Assembly (NCBI RefSeq): GCF_025751495.1
Contig: NZ_JAOWKZ010000003.1
Span: forward strand, 186,001-250,000
Origin: Albidovulum litorale
GTDB lineage: Bacteria > Pseudomonadota > Alphaproteobacteria > Rhodobacterales > Rhodobacteraceae
Length of the DNA stretch: 64,000 nt
Direction of reading: 5' to 3'
In this document: one piece after another, positions 1 to 8,792 of the stretch
How positions within the stretch are numbered: the stretch's first letter is position 1
Layout of the letters: each line of letters opens with the position of its first letter
Made by a program: the position numbers and the translations under genes
The notes under the pieces: generated by a model
The model's input: the letters and a program-made list of their open reading frames with translations, nothing else
Told to the model about the DNA's origin: nothing
Database searches by the model: none

Positions 1-912
1 AAGATGATTGGACTCGGTCTGGAGCACATCCAGCCAATGCGCTGCCAGCACGTCTATCACGGCCGGATCACGCCCGATCATCGCGCGAATTTGCGCGGTG
101 ATCGCGTCGTGGCCACCGTTCGAGCGCCGAAGGATGAAGCCGATTCTTTGCGAAGGGTCCGCCATCATCCCGGCGATATGAAACGCCGAGCTGTCAACTC
201 CGATGATGTGAGTAGCCGACTTGTAGTACCTGAATTGCTCCAAGAGGGGCATCTTCTCGGGGTGCATGATCGTATAGCCGTGTGCGGCCATATTGCGTTC
301 AAGTGCTGCTTCCGCAATGACCCCACCACGCCCGTTGAACTTCGTGCGCGACACGTAGATCTTGCGCTTTTCGTCGTCGGGAATTCGTTGCCTGATCCGC
401 CGCATCGCGGCCCGAAACTCGGGCGTGCCCGAAGCGATCTTGCCAAGGCCAAATCCCTGTCCTGGGACAAGAAGCTCCTCAAACTGGGTCGGTTCGCGCG
501 CGATCGTGATGTCGGTTTCGAGACCGAGGAGGTCCCAGAATTCTTTCTGGTATTGCGCAAAGTCTTTTAGATCCTTGTGTTTGGGCACGAAGACGACGCT
601 GTCTATTCCCTCTCGGTCAAAGGCCCAGCATCGTGACATTGTTTCGACCATGAAGTGGCCGAAATGCCCGTAATACATGCCGCCCCACATGTGGCGTCCA
701 CTAACTTTGCGCGCGGGCTCAGGGGGTGGCGATTGAATATCACGCGTCATGCGCATCCCGCTGCGCCACGTCGCGGCATGCGCACAATCGCCATCTTCCG
801 AGACGACGCCACACACCGGCTGCCACGTCATTTTTTCTGGCGGCACCACCGTCGCGTTTTTCACCGTGACGACCTCGCGTGACCACCCTCCGTCGGGCAA
901 GGGTTCAGGCAT
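1..912 (-). CDS. GT61-family (DUF563) glycosyltransferase, C-terminus cut by window edge
   Basis: An open frame of 304 codons runs from the ATG at 912 to the left edge without a stop, so the C-terminus is missing. The ATG is preceded by AGGAG at good spacing. The protein has the GT61/DUF563 look: a GHFMVE-type stretch near residue 83, a basic phosphate-binding-like segment (KIYVSRTK, about residues 185-192), and the late VDSSAFHIAGM segment. Such enzymes transfer sugars in capsule, O-antigen or exopolysaccharide synthesis. The GT2/FkbM pair at 9.5-11.2 kb is of the same functional class but not adjacent. Family assignment is by remembered pattern only; donor and acceptor are unknown. Confidence 0.68.
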   Translation of the reverse strand, partial: MPEPLPDGGWSREVVTVKNATVVPPEKMTWQPVCGVVSEDGDCAHAATWRSGMRMTRDIQSPPPEPARKVSGRHMWGGMYYGHFGHFMVETMSRCWAFDREGIDSVVFVPKHKDLKDFAQYQKEFWDLLGLETDITIAREPTQFEELLVPGQGFGLGKIASGTPEFRAAMRRIRQRIPDDEKRKIYVSRTKFNGRGGVIAEAALERNMAAHGYTIMHPEKMPLLEQFRYYKSATHIIGVDSSAFHIAGMMADPSQRIGFILRRSNGGHDAITAQIRAMIGRDPAVIDVLAAHWLDVLQTESNHL

Positions 913-1275
913 ACCTACTCCTGCTCTTTGTTTTGGCCAGTTCTTAGACAAACGTGTCCGCTAGCGCAACCAAAGTCGCCAGAATCTCATGCACCCGACC
1001 GGGACCAACATTACTGTTGACATCTAAATCTCAAATCTTCAGCGGATAGAAAGTCTAAACAAAATAGGGGATGTGTCCCCGCACCAATCGGGTTCGTTTA
1101 TCAAGCCCGTATGTACCAGTCGAATAAAAAACCTTGGAATATTTTCAAGTAGAGACGTTTTCTTAGCGATGCTGCGGTAGGTAGACTCGTCCGGGACATA
1201 ATCAGCATGTGTTCCTCCTGACCTCCGGCCCAGAATCCGATTGATCACTTGGAACAGGTTGCTAAACCTGTCGCC
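913..1275. other. Gene-poor, relatively AT-rich stretch
   Basis: This 363-base stretch between the GT61 gene and the small secreted protein is more AT-rich than its surroundings. It holds no recognisable gene. The only coding candidate is a 35-codon frame at 1208-1101 (separate entry). A 69-codon frame at 1248-1039 on the same strand has no convincing start signal. The lower GC would fit laterally acquired DNA or a decayed gene near a glycan locus, but nothing identifies the origin. Confidence 0.4.
1101..1208 (-). CDS. Possible 35-residue small ORF with strong ribosome binding site
   Basis: ATG at 1208 is preceded by GGAGGAACAC, an unusually good Shine-Dalgarno for this region. The frame is only 35 codons and encodes a basic peptide with an aromatic tail (FQGFLFDWYIRA). 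It is not recognised. It may be the surviving 5' end of a truncated gene upstream of the GT61 gene on the same strand, or a chance frame. Confidence 0.2.
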   Translation of the reverse strand: MLIMSRTSLPTAASLRKRLYLKIFQGFLFDWYIRA

Positions 1276-1605
1276 ATGTTCAGAATGCTTGCAGCCCGGT
1301 TCCTTTACCTGTGCCTTGCTTTGATGGTCACGGCACAGTCTGCTTTGCCAGTGGCAGAGACGCAGGGATTACCTTGCCAAGCCAACGGAACGACAATGGC
1401 ATCTGGCTACATGCCCACCCCCTGCCCGCCAAGCGGTCAGGTATGTGGGGGTAACGGCTGCCTGAGCCATGTGTTCGTCCTGTCGACCCCCTGTTCGCGT
1501 GTGAGGCCAGCAGTCGGATATTACACCCTTAAGTCGGGCGACGGTCCGGCGGAGCTTCTCCCCTTTCGAATAACCAACAGTCTCTTGCGTCCTCCGAACG
1601 TGTGA
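1276..1605 (+). CDS. Small secreted Cys-containing hypothetical protein
   Basis: This 109-residue protein starts with a signal peptide (MFRMLAARFLYLCLALM, cleavage probably near VTAQSA). A compact segment with cysteines in CPPSGQVCGGNGC spacing and a Pro-rich end (LLRPPNV) follows. A TTG start at 1249 is possible, but the ATG at 1276 places the signal peptide at the N-terminus. It lies 89 bases upstream of a cytochrome c gene on the same strand. The overall plan (signal peptide, central Cys, terminal RPP) recalls small periplasmic proteins near copper-handling genes, which is only a resemblance. Function unknown. Confidence 0.5.
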   Translation: MFRMLAARFLYLCLALMVTAQSALPVAETQGLPCQANGTTMASGYMPTPCPPSGQVCGGNGCLSHVFVLSTPCSRVRPAVGYYTLKSGDGPAELLPFRITNSLLRPPNV

Positions 1606-1694
1606 CTGAGGCCATCCGGGTATCCGGATGCAACACGGTCACGCAACGGGGTCGGATACGAAACGTAGGGCCCTTCCAAACGTCCGAGGACACC

Positions 1695-2147
1695 ATGAAC
1701 AAAATAGTACTTGCCGCCATTGCTCTCTCCGCACTTCTCGTAGCCGGATATGTCGCTATACCCTTGGGTCAGAAATCCAGTCCTGACGCGCAAGCCACGG
1801 CCACCCGCCCTTCATCTGCGCCGGTAGGAGCACCGATGGTCGAGGTCAAGACGGTTGAACTTTCAGGCGATGAAGTTCTTGGCGAAACCGCCTTCAACGC
1901 CAAATGCGCCGAATGTCACGGGGAGACCGGGGCAGGCCGGAACGGCATGGCGCCGCCCCTGATCCACAAGATCTATGAGCCCGGCCATCACGGCGATCAG
2001 TCATTTCTAATTGCCACTCAGATTGGGGTGCGCGCCCATCATTGGCCCTTTGGGGACATGCCCCCGATCGACGGGCTCACGGTGTCTGATGTGGCCAATA
2101 TCGTGGCCTATATCCGTGCGCTGCAACGTGCGAACGGGATCGAGTGA
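1695..2147 (+). CDS. Membrane-anchored or periplasmic c-type cytochrome
   Basis: This 150-residue protein starts at the ATG preceded by GAGGA; a longer reading from 1602 lacks such a signal. Residues 1-24 form an uncleaved anchor or signal peptide, followed by a Pro/Ala/Ser linker. A single class I cytochrome c domain comes next, with haem site CAECH near residue 74 and a likely distal Met ligand in FGDMPP. It is an electron carrier in the periplasm. The His-rich HGDQ/HHWPFGDMPP part is typical of cytochromes found next to copper oxidases or copper-resistance genes, but none are in view. Donor and acceptor are unknown. Confidence 0.85.
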   Translation: MNKIVLAAIALSALLVAGYVAIPLGQKSSPDAQATATRPSSAPVGAPMVEVKTVELSGDEVLGETAFNAKCAECHGETGAGRNGMAPPLIHKIYEPGHHGDQSFLIATQIGVRAHHWPFGDMPPIDGLTVSDVANIVAYIRALQRANGIE

Positions 2148-2160
2148 CCCGAATGAAAAC

Positions 2161-2212
2161 GGGGGGCGTTCCGCCCCCCGCCCCCCCCTGAGGGTATTTC
2201 AGCAATGAAGAA
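2161..2212 (-). repeat. 3'-end GC-hairpin repeat, copy A (after soxG)
   Basis: Read on the minus strand, directly after the soxG stop, the pattern is CTTCTTC, a spacer, AAATACC, a G-run, and then a hairpin GGGGGGCG-TTC-CGCCCCCC (2161-2179). There is no U-tract. The same order recurs after soxB, the CPA1 antiporter and the phytoene-synthase-like gene. It probably acts as a transcription end or mRNA-stabilising element. Confidence 0.6.
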
Positions 2213-2214
2213 GC

Positions 2215-2775
2215 TCAGGCCGGAAAGACCTCGCCGCCCTTGCGGGCCGAGACTTCCAGAAGCCCCATGACGTAACCCGCGACCGAGCGGAAGGAGACGA
2301 GCGTGAATTCGTCCGCGCCCGATTTCCAGAAGGCGGCGGCGACCTGCGCCGCGCGGGTGCGGCGTATTTCGCCTTCGGCCAGCGTTTCGAAATCGACCGG
2401 GCAGAGCTTCATCAGCGCTTCAGACGCCTTCGCACCTTTCACCGTGAAGACCGACCGCGCGTCCGACACATCGGCGACGAGATGATGTTCGCCCGCGAGC
2501 GCTTTCTCCAGCGCCTCTACCGTGGCGACGGCCTCTTCATAGGGGACGAGGATCAGAAGTTCGTCCGGCGACATCCAGGCCGCGCCCTTGTCACCGTTCA
2601 GTTCGATCCGGCGCGCGGCGGGCACGGCGGTACCGGTCGCGGCTTTCACGGCCTTCTTCATCTTTGCCGAGGCGAGATCTCCGCGCAGGGTGATCATGCC
2701 ACGCAAACCGGCCTCTGCCACATCGACGAAACCTGAGTGAGAAACGCCACCCAAAGCGCTGACAGCCTTAGACAT
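2215..2775 (-). CDS. soxG: Sarcosine oxidase gamma subunit
   Basis: This 186-residue protein is the last gene of the soxBDAG operon. Its ATG (2775) overlaps the end of soxA by 8 bases, which fixes the start; an upstream in-frame extension to 2841 lies inside soxA. The sequence has the folate-binding YgfZ/GcvT-like fold expected of SoxG, with features such as KGAKASEALMKLCPVD and AAFWKSGADEFTLV. Gamma has no known catalytic role. It is part of the alpha-beta-gamma-delta complex that oxidises sarcosine (N-methylglycine) to glycine, forming H2O2 and, with tetrahydrofolate, methylene-THF. Confidence 0.92.
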   Translation of the reverse strand: MSKAVSALGGVSHSGFVDVAEAGLRGMITLRGDLASAKMKKAVKAATGTAVPAARRIELNGDKGAAWMSPDELLILVPYEEAVATVEALEKALAGEHHLVADVSDARSVFTVKGAKASEALMKLCPVDFETLAEGEIRRTRAAQVAAAFWKSGADEFTLVSFRSVAGYVMGLLEVSARKGGEVFPA

Positions 2776-5749
2776 TCTGTTTCTCCCCTTCCTTGTCGTA
2801 GAAGACCGGATCAACGATCCGCGCCTTGACCACCTTGCCATCGTCGACGGGGAAGTCGATGACCTCGCCCATCCGGTCCGGCCCGTGTTTCACCAGCCCC
2901 ATGGCGATGCCCTTGTCGAGCGTCGGCGAGTAGTAGGTGGAGGTGACGCGGCCCTGCACATTGCGCTGGCCATTGGCGTTGTGCCCTTCGGCGACCGCAT
3001 AGGCGCCATCGGGGATCACACCGCCGTCGAGCGTCTCAAGGCCGACGAGCTTCCAGCGCTCGGCGCTTGCCATGAAGGACCGTTCCTGCGCGCGTTTGCC
3101 AAGGTAGTCCTCTTTCTTCTTCGAGATAGCCCACTGAAGATTCAGGTCCTGCGGGATCACCGTGCCGTCGGTTTCATCGCCGATCATGATGAAGCCCTTC
3201 TCGGCCCGCATGATGTGCATCGCCTCGGTGCCATAGGGCATCACGCCGAATTCCTCGCCCGCCGCGATCAACGCGTCCCAGAAGGCGCGGCCTTCCGAGG
3301 CCGGAACCGCGACCTCGAAGCTGAGTTCACCGGAGAAGGAAATCCGGTGCACCCGCGCGCGGAAGCCGCCAAGCGTGCCCTCGCGCCATTCCATGAAGGG
3401 CAGCGCCGCTTTCGTCAGCTCCATGCCGCCAAGCTTTTCCAGAAGTTTCCGGGCGTTGGGGCCGGCAATCGCCACCTGGGCATATTGTTCCGTCACGTTG
3501 GCGGTATAGACCTTCCAGTCCCACCATTCGCATTGCAGCCAGTCTTCCATCCAGCCATGGATGCGGTCGGCGCCGCCCGTGGTGGTGTGGCAGAGCCAGG
3601 TATCCTCGGTCAGGCGCACGACGACGCCGTCGTCCGACAGGAAGCCGTTTTCGTTGCACATCAGGCCATAGCGGCATTTTCCAACGGGCAGGGTCGACAT
3701 CATGTTGGTGTAGAGCATGTCGAGGAACTTGCCCGCGTCCGGCCCCTTCACGAGGATCTTGCCGAGAGTCGAGGCATCGAGAAGACCCACGGAGTTCCGC
3801 ACCTGACGGATTTCGCGGTTGACCGCGTCATGGACGCCCTCGCCCGTGCGCAGGAAGCAATAGGGGCGGCGCCAGTGGCCGACCGGTTCCCAATGCGCGC
3901 CATGCGTTTCATGCCATTCATGCATCGGCGTCTTGCGCAGAGGCTGGAAGATCTCGCCCCGCGCCTCGCCGGCGATGGCGCCCATCGAGATCGGCGTATA
4001 GGGCGGGCGGAAGGTGGTGGTGCCGGTGGCGGGAATGGCCTGATTGAGCGAATCCGAGAGGATAGCCAGACCGTTGATGTTGCTGATCTTGCCCTGATCG
4101 GTCGCCATGCCGAGCGTGGTGTAGCGCTTGGCGTGTTCGACGCTCTCGTAACCTTCACGCGCCGCAAGCTGCACGTCAGAGACCTTCACGTCGTTCTGCG
4201 GGTCGAGCCACATCTTGAAGCGGAGCGCGGGGCCCGCGCCCTGCGGCATGATCCAGACCGGCATGATCGGCGCCTCGGTCGCGCAGACGGCGCCCGGGGC
4301 CGCGCCCTTGCCGCCCACGGCCTTGTGGGCGTCGGCAAGCACGTCCGCAGAGGACAGGTGGCCGTTGGCCGAGCCGATGGCCGTCACCATCGCCTCACCA
4401 TCCGCGCCGGTGGCCGGGCGGTTCGGGTCGGGACGGAACATGGCCTGTTTCTCGTCCCAGTTCAGCTTGCCGCCGCAATGGGACCAGAGATGCACGACCG
4501 GCGACCAGCCGCCCGACATCGCGACCGCGTCGCAGGGAATGGTTTCCAGTTCCGCGCCCTCGCCCGCCTGCAGGCAGACCGAGACACCGGTCACGCGCTT
4601 GCCGCCCTTGACCTTCGCGATGCCCTTGCCTTCCAGCACCTTGACGCCACGCGCGCGCACGGCCTCGGGCAGATCGCCCTTCGCCTCGGGCCGCGCGTCG
4701 ACGACCGCGGGCACCGAAAGCCCTGCGTCCAGAAGCGCCAGCGCCGTGCGGTAGGCGTCGTCGTTGTTGGTGACGATCACGGTGCGGTCGCCGGGGCTGA
4801 CGGCCCAGTTGACGACATAGTCGCGCACGGCCGAGGCCAGCATCACGCCCGGAATATCGTTGCCCGCGAAGCTCAGGGGACGTTCGATCGCGCCCGTCGC
4901 GGTGACGATGTGACCGGCGCGCATGCGCCACAGGCGATGGCGCGGACGGCCGTCGCCCGGCGTGTGGTCGGCGATGCGTTCGTACATCAGCAGATAGCCG
5001 TGGTCATAGAGACCGGAGGCCATCGTGCGGCTGCGAAGCGTGACATTCTCCATGCCTTCAAGGGCTTCGAGGGTTTCCTTCACCCAGGCGTCGGCGTCCT
5101 GACCTTCGATCTGCACACCGTCCACGACGGCGCGGCCACCCCAATGGGCGGTCTGTTCGATCAGCCAGACGCGCTTGCCTTGCTTGCCTGCGGCCAGAGC
5201 GGCGGCCAGACCGGCGATGCCGCCACCGACGATCACCAGATCGGCGAAGGCATAGGCATATTCATAGCGGTCCTCGTCGCGGGCATGCGGCACTTTGCCA
5301 AGGCCCGCCGACTGGCGGATGACGGGCTCAAAAACGTGTTTCCACGCGAAGCGCGGGAACATGAAGGTCTTGTAGTAGAAGCCCGCGGGCAGGAATCGAT
5401 AGAACTTGTCGTTGACCGCGCCCACGTCGAATTCAAGGCTCGGCCAGTGGTTCTGGCTGGACGTAACTGCGCCATCGAACAGCTCGGTCGTGGTGGTGCG
5501 CTGGTTCGGTTCGAACCGTCCGCCCTCACCCAGACCCACCAGCGCATTCGGCTCCTCGGCCCCCGAGGACATGATCCCGCGCGGGCGGTGGTATTTGAAC
5601 GAGCGACCGACCAGCATCTGGTCGGCACCAAGAAGTGCGGAGGCCAGCGTATCGCCCGCATAGCCTTGCATCTTCTTGCCGTTGAAGGTGAAGGACATCG
5701 ACCTTGACCGGTCGATCAGGCGGCCGCCTTTCTGAAGACGCGTGCTCAT
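2768..5749 (-). CDS. soxA: Sarcosine oxidase alpha subunit
   Basis: This 993-residue large subunit of tetrameric sarcosine oxidase matches the usual size of about 1000. An N-terminal Fer2_4-like fold (about residues 18-95) is followed by a dinucleotide-binding motif GGGIAG at 175-180 within a pyridine-nucleotide-oxidoreductase domain. The C-terminal half is a GcvT-like aminomethyltransferase domain (about 610-960) that handles the folate-linked C1 unit. The start at 5749 overlaps the soxD stop as ATGA; an in-frame extension to 5878 runs back through soxD and is rejected. In the known enzyme alpha carries NAD+ and shares FMN with beta. Cytoplasmic; part of glycine-betaine/sarcosine catabolism. 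Confidence 0.96.
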   Translation of the reverse strand: MSTRLQKGGRLIDRSRSMSFTFNGKKMQGYAGDTLASALLGADQMLVGRSFKYHRPRGIMSSGAEEPNALVGLGEGGRFEPNQRTTTTELFDGAVTSSQNHWPSLEFDVGAVNDKFYRFLPAGFYYKTFMFPRFAWKHVFEPVIRQSAGLGKVPHARDEDRYEYAYAFADLVIVGGGIAGLAAALAAGKQGKRVWLIEQTAHWGGRAVVDGVQIEGQDADAWVKETLEALEGMENVTLRSRTMASGLYDHGYLLMYERIADHTPGDGRPRHRLWRMRAGHIVTATGAIERPLSFAGNDIPGVMLASAVRDYVVNWAVSPGDRTVIVTNNDDAYRTALALLDAGLSVPAVVDARPEAKGDLPEAVRARGVKVLEGKGIAKVKGGKRVTGVSVCLQAGEGAELETIPCDAVAMSGGWSPVVHLWSHCGGKLNWDEKQAMFRPDPNRPATGADGEAMVTAIGSANGHLSSADVLADAHKAVGGKGAAPGAVCATEAPIMPVWIMPQGAGPALRFKMWLDPQNDVKVSDVQLAAREGYESVEHAKRYTTLGMATDQGKISNINGLAILSDSLNQAIPATGTTTFRPPYTPISMGAIAGEARGEIFQPLRKTPMHEWHETHGAHWEPVGHWRRPYCFLRTGEGVHDAVNREIRQVRNSVGLLDASTLGKILVKGPDAGKFLDMLYTNMMSTLPVGKCRYGLMCNENGFLSDDGVVVRLTEDTWLCHTTTGGADRIHGWMEDWLQCEWWDWKVYTANVTEQYAQVAIAGPNARKLLEKLGGMELTKAALPFMEWREGTLGGFRARVHRISFSGELSFEVAVPASEGRAFWDALIAAGEEFGVMPYGTEAMHIMRAEKGFIMIGDETDGTVIPQDLNLQWAISKKKEDYLGKRAQERSFMASAERWKLVGLETLDGGVIPDGAYAVAEGHNANGQRNVQGRVTSTYYSPTLDKGIAMGLVKHGPDRMGEVIDFPVDDGKVVKARIVDPVFYDKEGEKQNV

Positions 5750-6069
5750 TTGTAGCCCTCCCAGTTCGGGCGCTTCTGTTTGATCTTCGCCTGAAGGTCC
5801 GCAGGCGGTTCCTTGGTCTGCGCGGGGTACGTGCCGAAAACCTCCAGCGTCGCAGTGCAACGCGCGGCGAGGAACCACTTGCCGCAGCCATAGGCATGGC
5901 GCCAGCGCTCAAAGTGCACGCCCTTGGGGTTCTTGCGGCTGAACATGTAGCCGTCGAATTCCTCGTCGGTCGAGCCCGGCCCGTAGCGCTTCAGATGCGC
6001 CTCGCCACCGGCCTGCAACTCGGTCTCATCGGCCTTCACGCCGCAACAGGGGCATTCAAGGATCAGCAT
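5746..6069 (-). CDS. soxD: Sarcosine oxidase delta subunit
   Basis: This 107-residue protein is the small zinc-binding delta subunit. It begins MLILECPCCG, giving two of the metal-binding cysteines, with a later His/Cys pair in RHAYGCGKW. Length and motif order match SoxD. It overlaps soxA by 4 bases (ATGA) and follows soxB after 76 bases that hold a hairpin repeat. Its structural role is to hold the complex together next to the alpha subunit. Confidence 0.95.
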   Translation of the reverse strand: MLILECPCCGVKADETELQAGGEAHLKRYGPGSTDEEFDGYMFSRKNPKGVHFERWRHAYGCGKWFLAARCTATLEVFGTYPAQTKEPPADLQAKIKQKRPNWEGYK

Positions 6070-6092
6070 GTCGTAGTCCTTTCGGAAGCCGG

Positions 6093-6145
6093 CCGGGGGC
6101 TCTGCCCCCGGACCCCCGGGATATTTGTGCCAAATGGAAGGAACA
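6093..6145 (-). repeat. 3'-end GC-hairpin repeat, copy B (between soxB and soxD)
   Basis: On the minus strand, immediately after the soxB stop, the order is CTTCC, TTTGGCACAAATATCCC, GGGGGTCC, then a perfect hairpin CCGGGGGC-AGA-GCCCCCGG (6093-6111). It is a copy of the element after soxG. Here it sits inside an operon, so it is unlikely to be a complete terminator. It could lower or partition expression between soxB and soxDAG. Confidence 0.65.
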
Positions 6146-7396
6146 TCAGTGCGCCACCCCGGCAGCGACGCTTTCGTCGATGAACTTGCCTTCGCGGAAG
6201 CGGTACATGGAGAATTCCTCGGCCAAGGGCGAGGAGCCTCGCGCCATCAGTTCCGCCATGGCCCAGCCCGAGCCCGGGATCGCCTTAAAGCCGCCCGTGC
6301 CCCAGCCGCAGTTGACGAAGATGCCGTCCACGGGCGTCTTCGAGATCAGCGGTGAACGGTCGCCGGTCATGTCGACGATCCCGCCCCATTGCCGCAGGTT
6401 TTTCAGGCGGCTGATCATCGGGAAGGTCTCAACGAGCGCCCGTACGGTTTCCTCGATATGATGGAAGCTGCCGCGCTGGGTGTAGTTGTTGAACCCGTCG
6501 GTGCCGCCGCCGATCACCATCTCGCCCTTGTCGGACTGCGACATGTAGCCGTGGACCGTGTTGGCCATCACCACGACATCCATGCAGGGCTTGATCGGCT
6601 CTGACACCAGCGCCTGAAGCGCGAGGCTTTCAATCGGCAGGCGGAAGCCCGCCATTTCGGCCAGCACCGAGGAATGGCCAGCGACGACCATGCCGAGCTT
6701 GTCGCAGTCGATGGCGCCCTTGGTGGTGTCGATGCCGACAACCTTGCCACCCTCGGTCCGCACGCCCGTCACTTCGCATTGCTGGATCACGTCCATGCCC
6801 ATCTGCGAACAGGCGCGGGCATAGCCCCAGGCCACGGCATCGTGCCGCGCGGTGCCGCCGCGGGCCTGATAAAGAGCGCCGAGGATCGGGTAGCGGGGGC
6901 CTTCGATATTGATGATCGGCACCAGTTCCTTGACCCGCTGCGGCGAGATCCATTCGGTCGCCACACCTTGCAGGTTGTTGGCATAGACGGTGCGCTTGTA
7001 GCCGCGCACCTCATGCTCGGTCTGGCCCAGCATCAGAAGGCCGCGCGGCGAGAACATGACGTTGTAGTTCAGGTCCTGCGACATCGTCTCGTAGAGCGAG
7101 CGCGCCTTTTCGTAGATCGCGGCCGAGGGGTCCTGCAGGTAGTTCGAGCGGATGATGGTGGTGTTCCGGCCGGTGTTGCCGCCGCCGAGCCAGCCCTTCT
7201 CGATGATCGCGACATTGGTGATGCCGTAATTCTTGCCGAGGTAATAGGCCGAGGCGAGCCCATGGCCGCCGGCGCCGATGATGATCACGTCATATTTCTT
7301 CTTCGGGGCGGGCGAGCCCCAGGCGCGTTCCCAGCCGAGATGATAGTTCATCGCCTCACGTGCGACGGCAAAAGCCGAATAGCGTTTGAACCCCAT
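6146..7396 (-). CDS. soxB: Sarcosine oxidase beta subunit
   Basis: This 416-residue FAD-dependent DAO-family subunit is the first gene of the operon. The start at 7396 has an AAAGGGGA ribosome site; a frame extending to 7489 lacks one. The Rossmann motif GAGGHG is at 41-46. His185 in GGTARHDAVAW corresponds by context to the histidine that covalently carries FMN in characterised heterotetrameric enzymes. The C-terminal substrate domain carries GWGTGGFKAIPGSG. Beta holds the noncovalent FAD where sarcosine is oxidised. Divergent from ccmI across about 200 bases. Confidence 0.96.
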   Translation of the reverse strand: MGFKRYSAFAVAREAMNYHLGWERAWGSPAPKKKYDVIIIGAGGHGLASAYYLGKNYGITNVAIIEKGWLGGGNTGRNTTIIRSNYLQDPSAAIYEKARSLYETMSQDLNYNVMFSPRGLLMLGQTEHEVRGYKRTVYANNLQGVATEWISPQRVKELVPIINIEGPRYPILGALYQARGGTARHDAVAWGYARACSQMGMDVIQQCEVTGVRTEGGKVVGIDTTKGAIDCDKLGMVVAGHSSVLAEMAGFRLPIESLALQALVSEPIKPCMDVVVMANTVHGYMSQSDKGEMVIGGGTDGFNNYTQRGSFHHIEETVRALVETFPMISRLKNLRQWGGIVDMTGDRSPLISKTPVDGIFVNCGWGTGGFKAIPGSGWAMAELMARGSSPLAEEFSMYRFREGKFIDESVAAGVAH

Positions 7397-7598
7397 GCGA
7401 ATCCCCTTTCCGGCGTGGTTACACCTTTGGGCGGCTTGATGGATCGGCGGAACAAATGCAACGCTCGTCCAAGCGTCGCATTTCAGCAAAATACGACATT
7501 CCGGTCGCTCTGCGGCATCGCGCCCCGCCCTTGCTGGGGTCTTTGCCCTTTCGTACGGGGGCCGAAGAGCTTAGATGAAGCCAAACACGGGAGGCTTG

Positions 7599-8792
7599 AT
7601 GCTTTTCTGGATCATTTCGCTGGCCCTTGCCGCCATCCTGTCGGCGACGCTCATCCGCGCCTATTTCCGGGCGGGCGGGACTGCGGGCAATGCTGACTTG
7701 CAGGTCTATCGCGATCAACTGGCCGAGATCGACCGGGATGCCGCACGTGGAGTGATCGACGAAAGCGAGGCCGAGCGGACGCGGATCGAGATTTCCCGGC
7801 GCATTCTGGAAGCTGACCGGGCAAGCGGAGCGGCGGAAACGGCGGGGCGTGGCAGCCTGCTTTTCCCGGCGATTCTGATTGGTGCTGCTGTCGCTGGAGC
7901 TGCCGGACTTTATCTCCGGCTCGGTGCGCCGGGTTATCCCGACCTGCCGATTTCTGAACGCATCGCGCGGGCTGAGGCATTTAAGTCGGACAGGCCGTCA
8001 CAAGCCGAGGCCGAGTCGCAGACCACCCTGCCCCTCACACCGGAGCCTGATGCGGCCTATGCCGAGCTGATCGGCAAGCTGCGCATTGCCGTCGCCGACA
8101 ATCCCGCCGACCCGACCGGTCAGCGTCTGCTGGCGCGGAACGAGGCGGGGCTGGGCAACTACGCGGCGGCAGCCGAGGCACAGCGCAAGCTAATCGAACT
8201 ACTGGGGGCCGAGGCGACGGCGAGCGACTACGCGACGCTTGCCGATATCTACGTGCTGGCAACCGCCGGATATGTCTCGCCCGAAGCTGAAGCTGCGCTG
8301 AAGGCCGCGCTGGAGCGCGATCCGAAGAATGGCACAGCGCGGTTCTATACCGGGCTCATGTGGGCGCAGACCGGCCGGCCGGACCTCGCGTTCCGTTTCT
8401 GGCGACCCTTGCTGGAAGAGGGGCCGGAAGAGGCGCCATGGATCGCGCCTATCCGTTCACAGATCGACCTCGTCGCGCGGGCGGCCGGGGTCGATTACAC
8501 GCCCCCCTCGGCTAAGGGACCGGATGCGGCTGATATCGCGGCAGCGTCCGAGATGAGCTCCGAGGACCGGCAGGCGATGATCCGAAACATGGTCGATGGG
8601 CTGGCAGACCGGCTGGCCACCGAAGGCGGTCCAGCAGAAGAGTGGGCACGGCTTATCTCCTCGCTTGTCGTGCTAGGCGAAGTCGAGCGGGCCAAGGCCA
8701 TCTGGACCAATGCACAAGGCGTGTTTGCCGAACATCCAGAGGAGCTTGAGAAGGTTCGCGCGGCCGCGGTTCAGGCTGGGCTTGCCGAATGA
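7599..8792 (+). CDS. ccmI: c-type cytochrome biogenesis protein CcmI
   Basis: This 397-residue membrane protein starts at the ATG at 7599, which follows GGGAGG (an in-frame ATG at 7575 lacks a site). The layout is the CcmI one: TM1 at about 1-22, a cytoplasmic loop with the LAEIDRD...GVID pattern, TM2 near 92-110, then a long periplasmic domain with TPR-like helices (about 150-260). CcmI recruits apocytochrome c to the CcmFH haem ligase. It stands apart from other ccm genes and forms an overlapping run with ruvX and a DUF1289 gene. Confidence 0.88.
   Translation: MLFWIISLALAAILSATLIRAYFRAGGTAGNADLQVYRDQLAEIDRDAARGVIDESEAERTRIEISRRILEADRASGAAETAGRGSLLFPAILIGAAVAGAAGLYLRLGAPGYPDLPISERIARAEAFKSDRPSQAEAESQTTLPLTPEPDAAYAELIGKLRIAVADNPADPTGQRLLARNEAGLGNYAAAAEAQRKLIELLGAEATASDYATLADIYVLATAGYVSPEAEAALKAALERDPKNGTARFYTGLMWAQTGRPDLAFRFWRPLLEEGPEEAPWIAPIRSQIDLVARAAGVDYTPPSAKGPDAADIAAASEMSSEDRQAMIRNMVDGLADRLATEGGPAEEWARLISSLVVLGEVERAKAIWTNAQGVFAEHPEELEKVRAAAVQAGLAE

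Noticed and set aside
2885-5707. 940-codon open frame on the plus strand opposite soxA
   Set aside because: It mirrors the codon structure of the high-GC soxA gene and is rich in Arg, His and Gly without any domain. It is a shadow frame.
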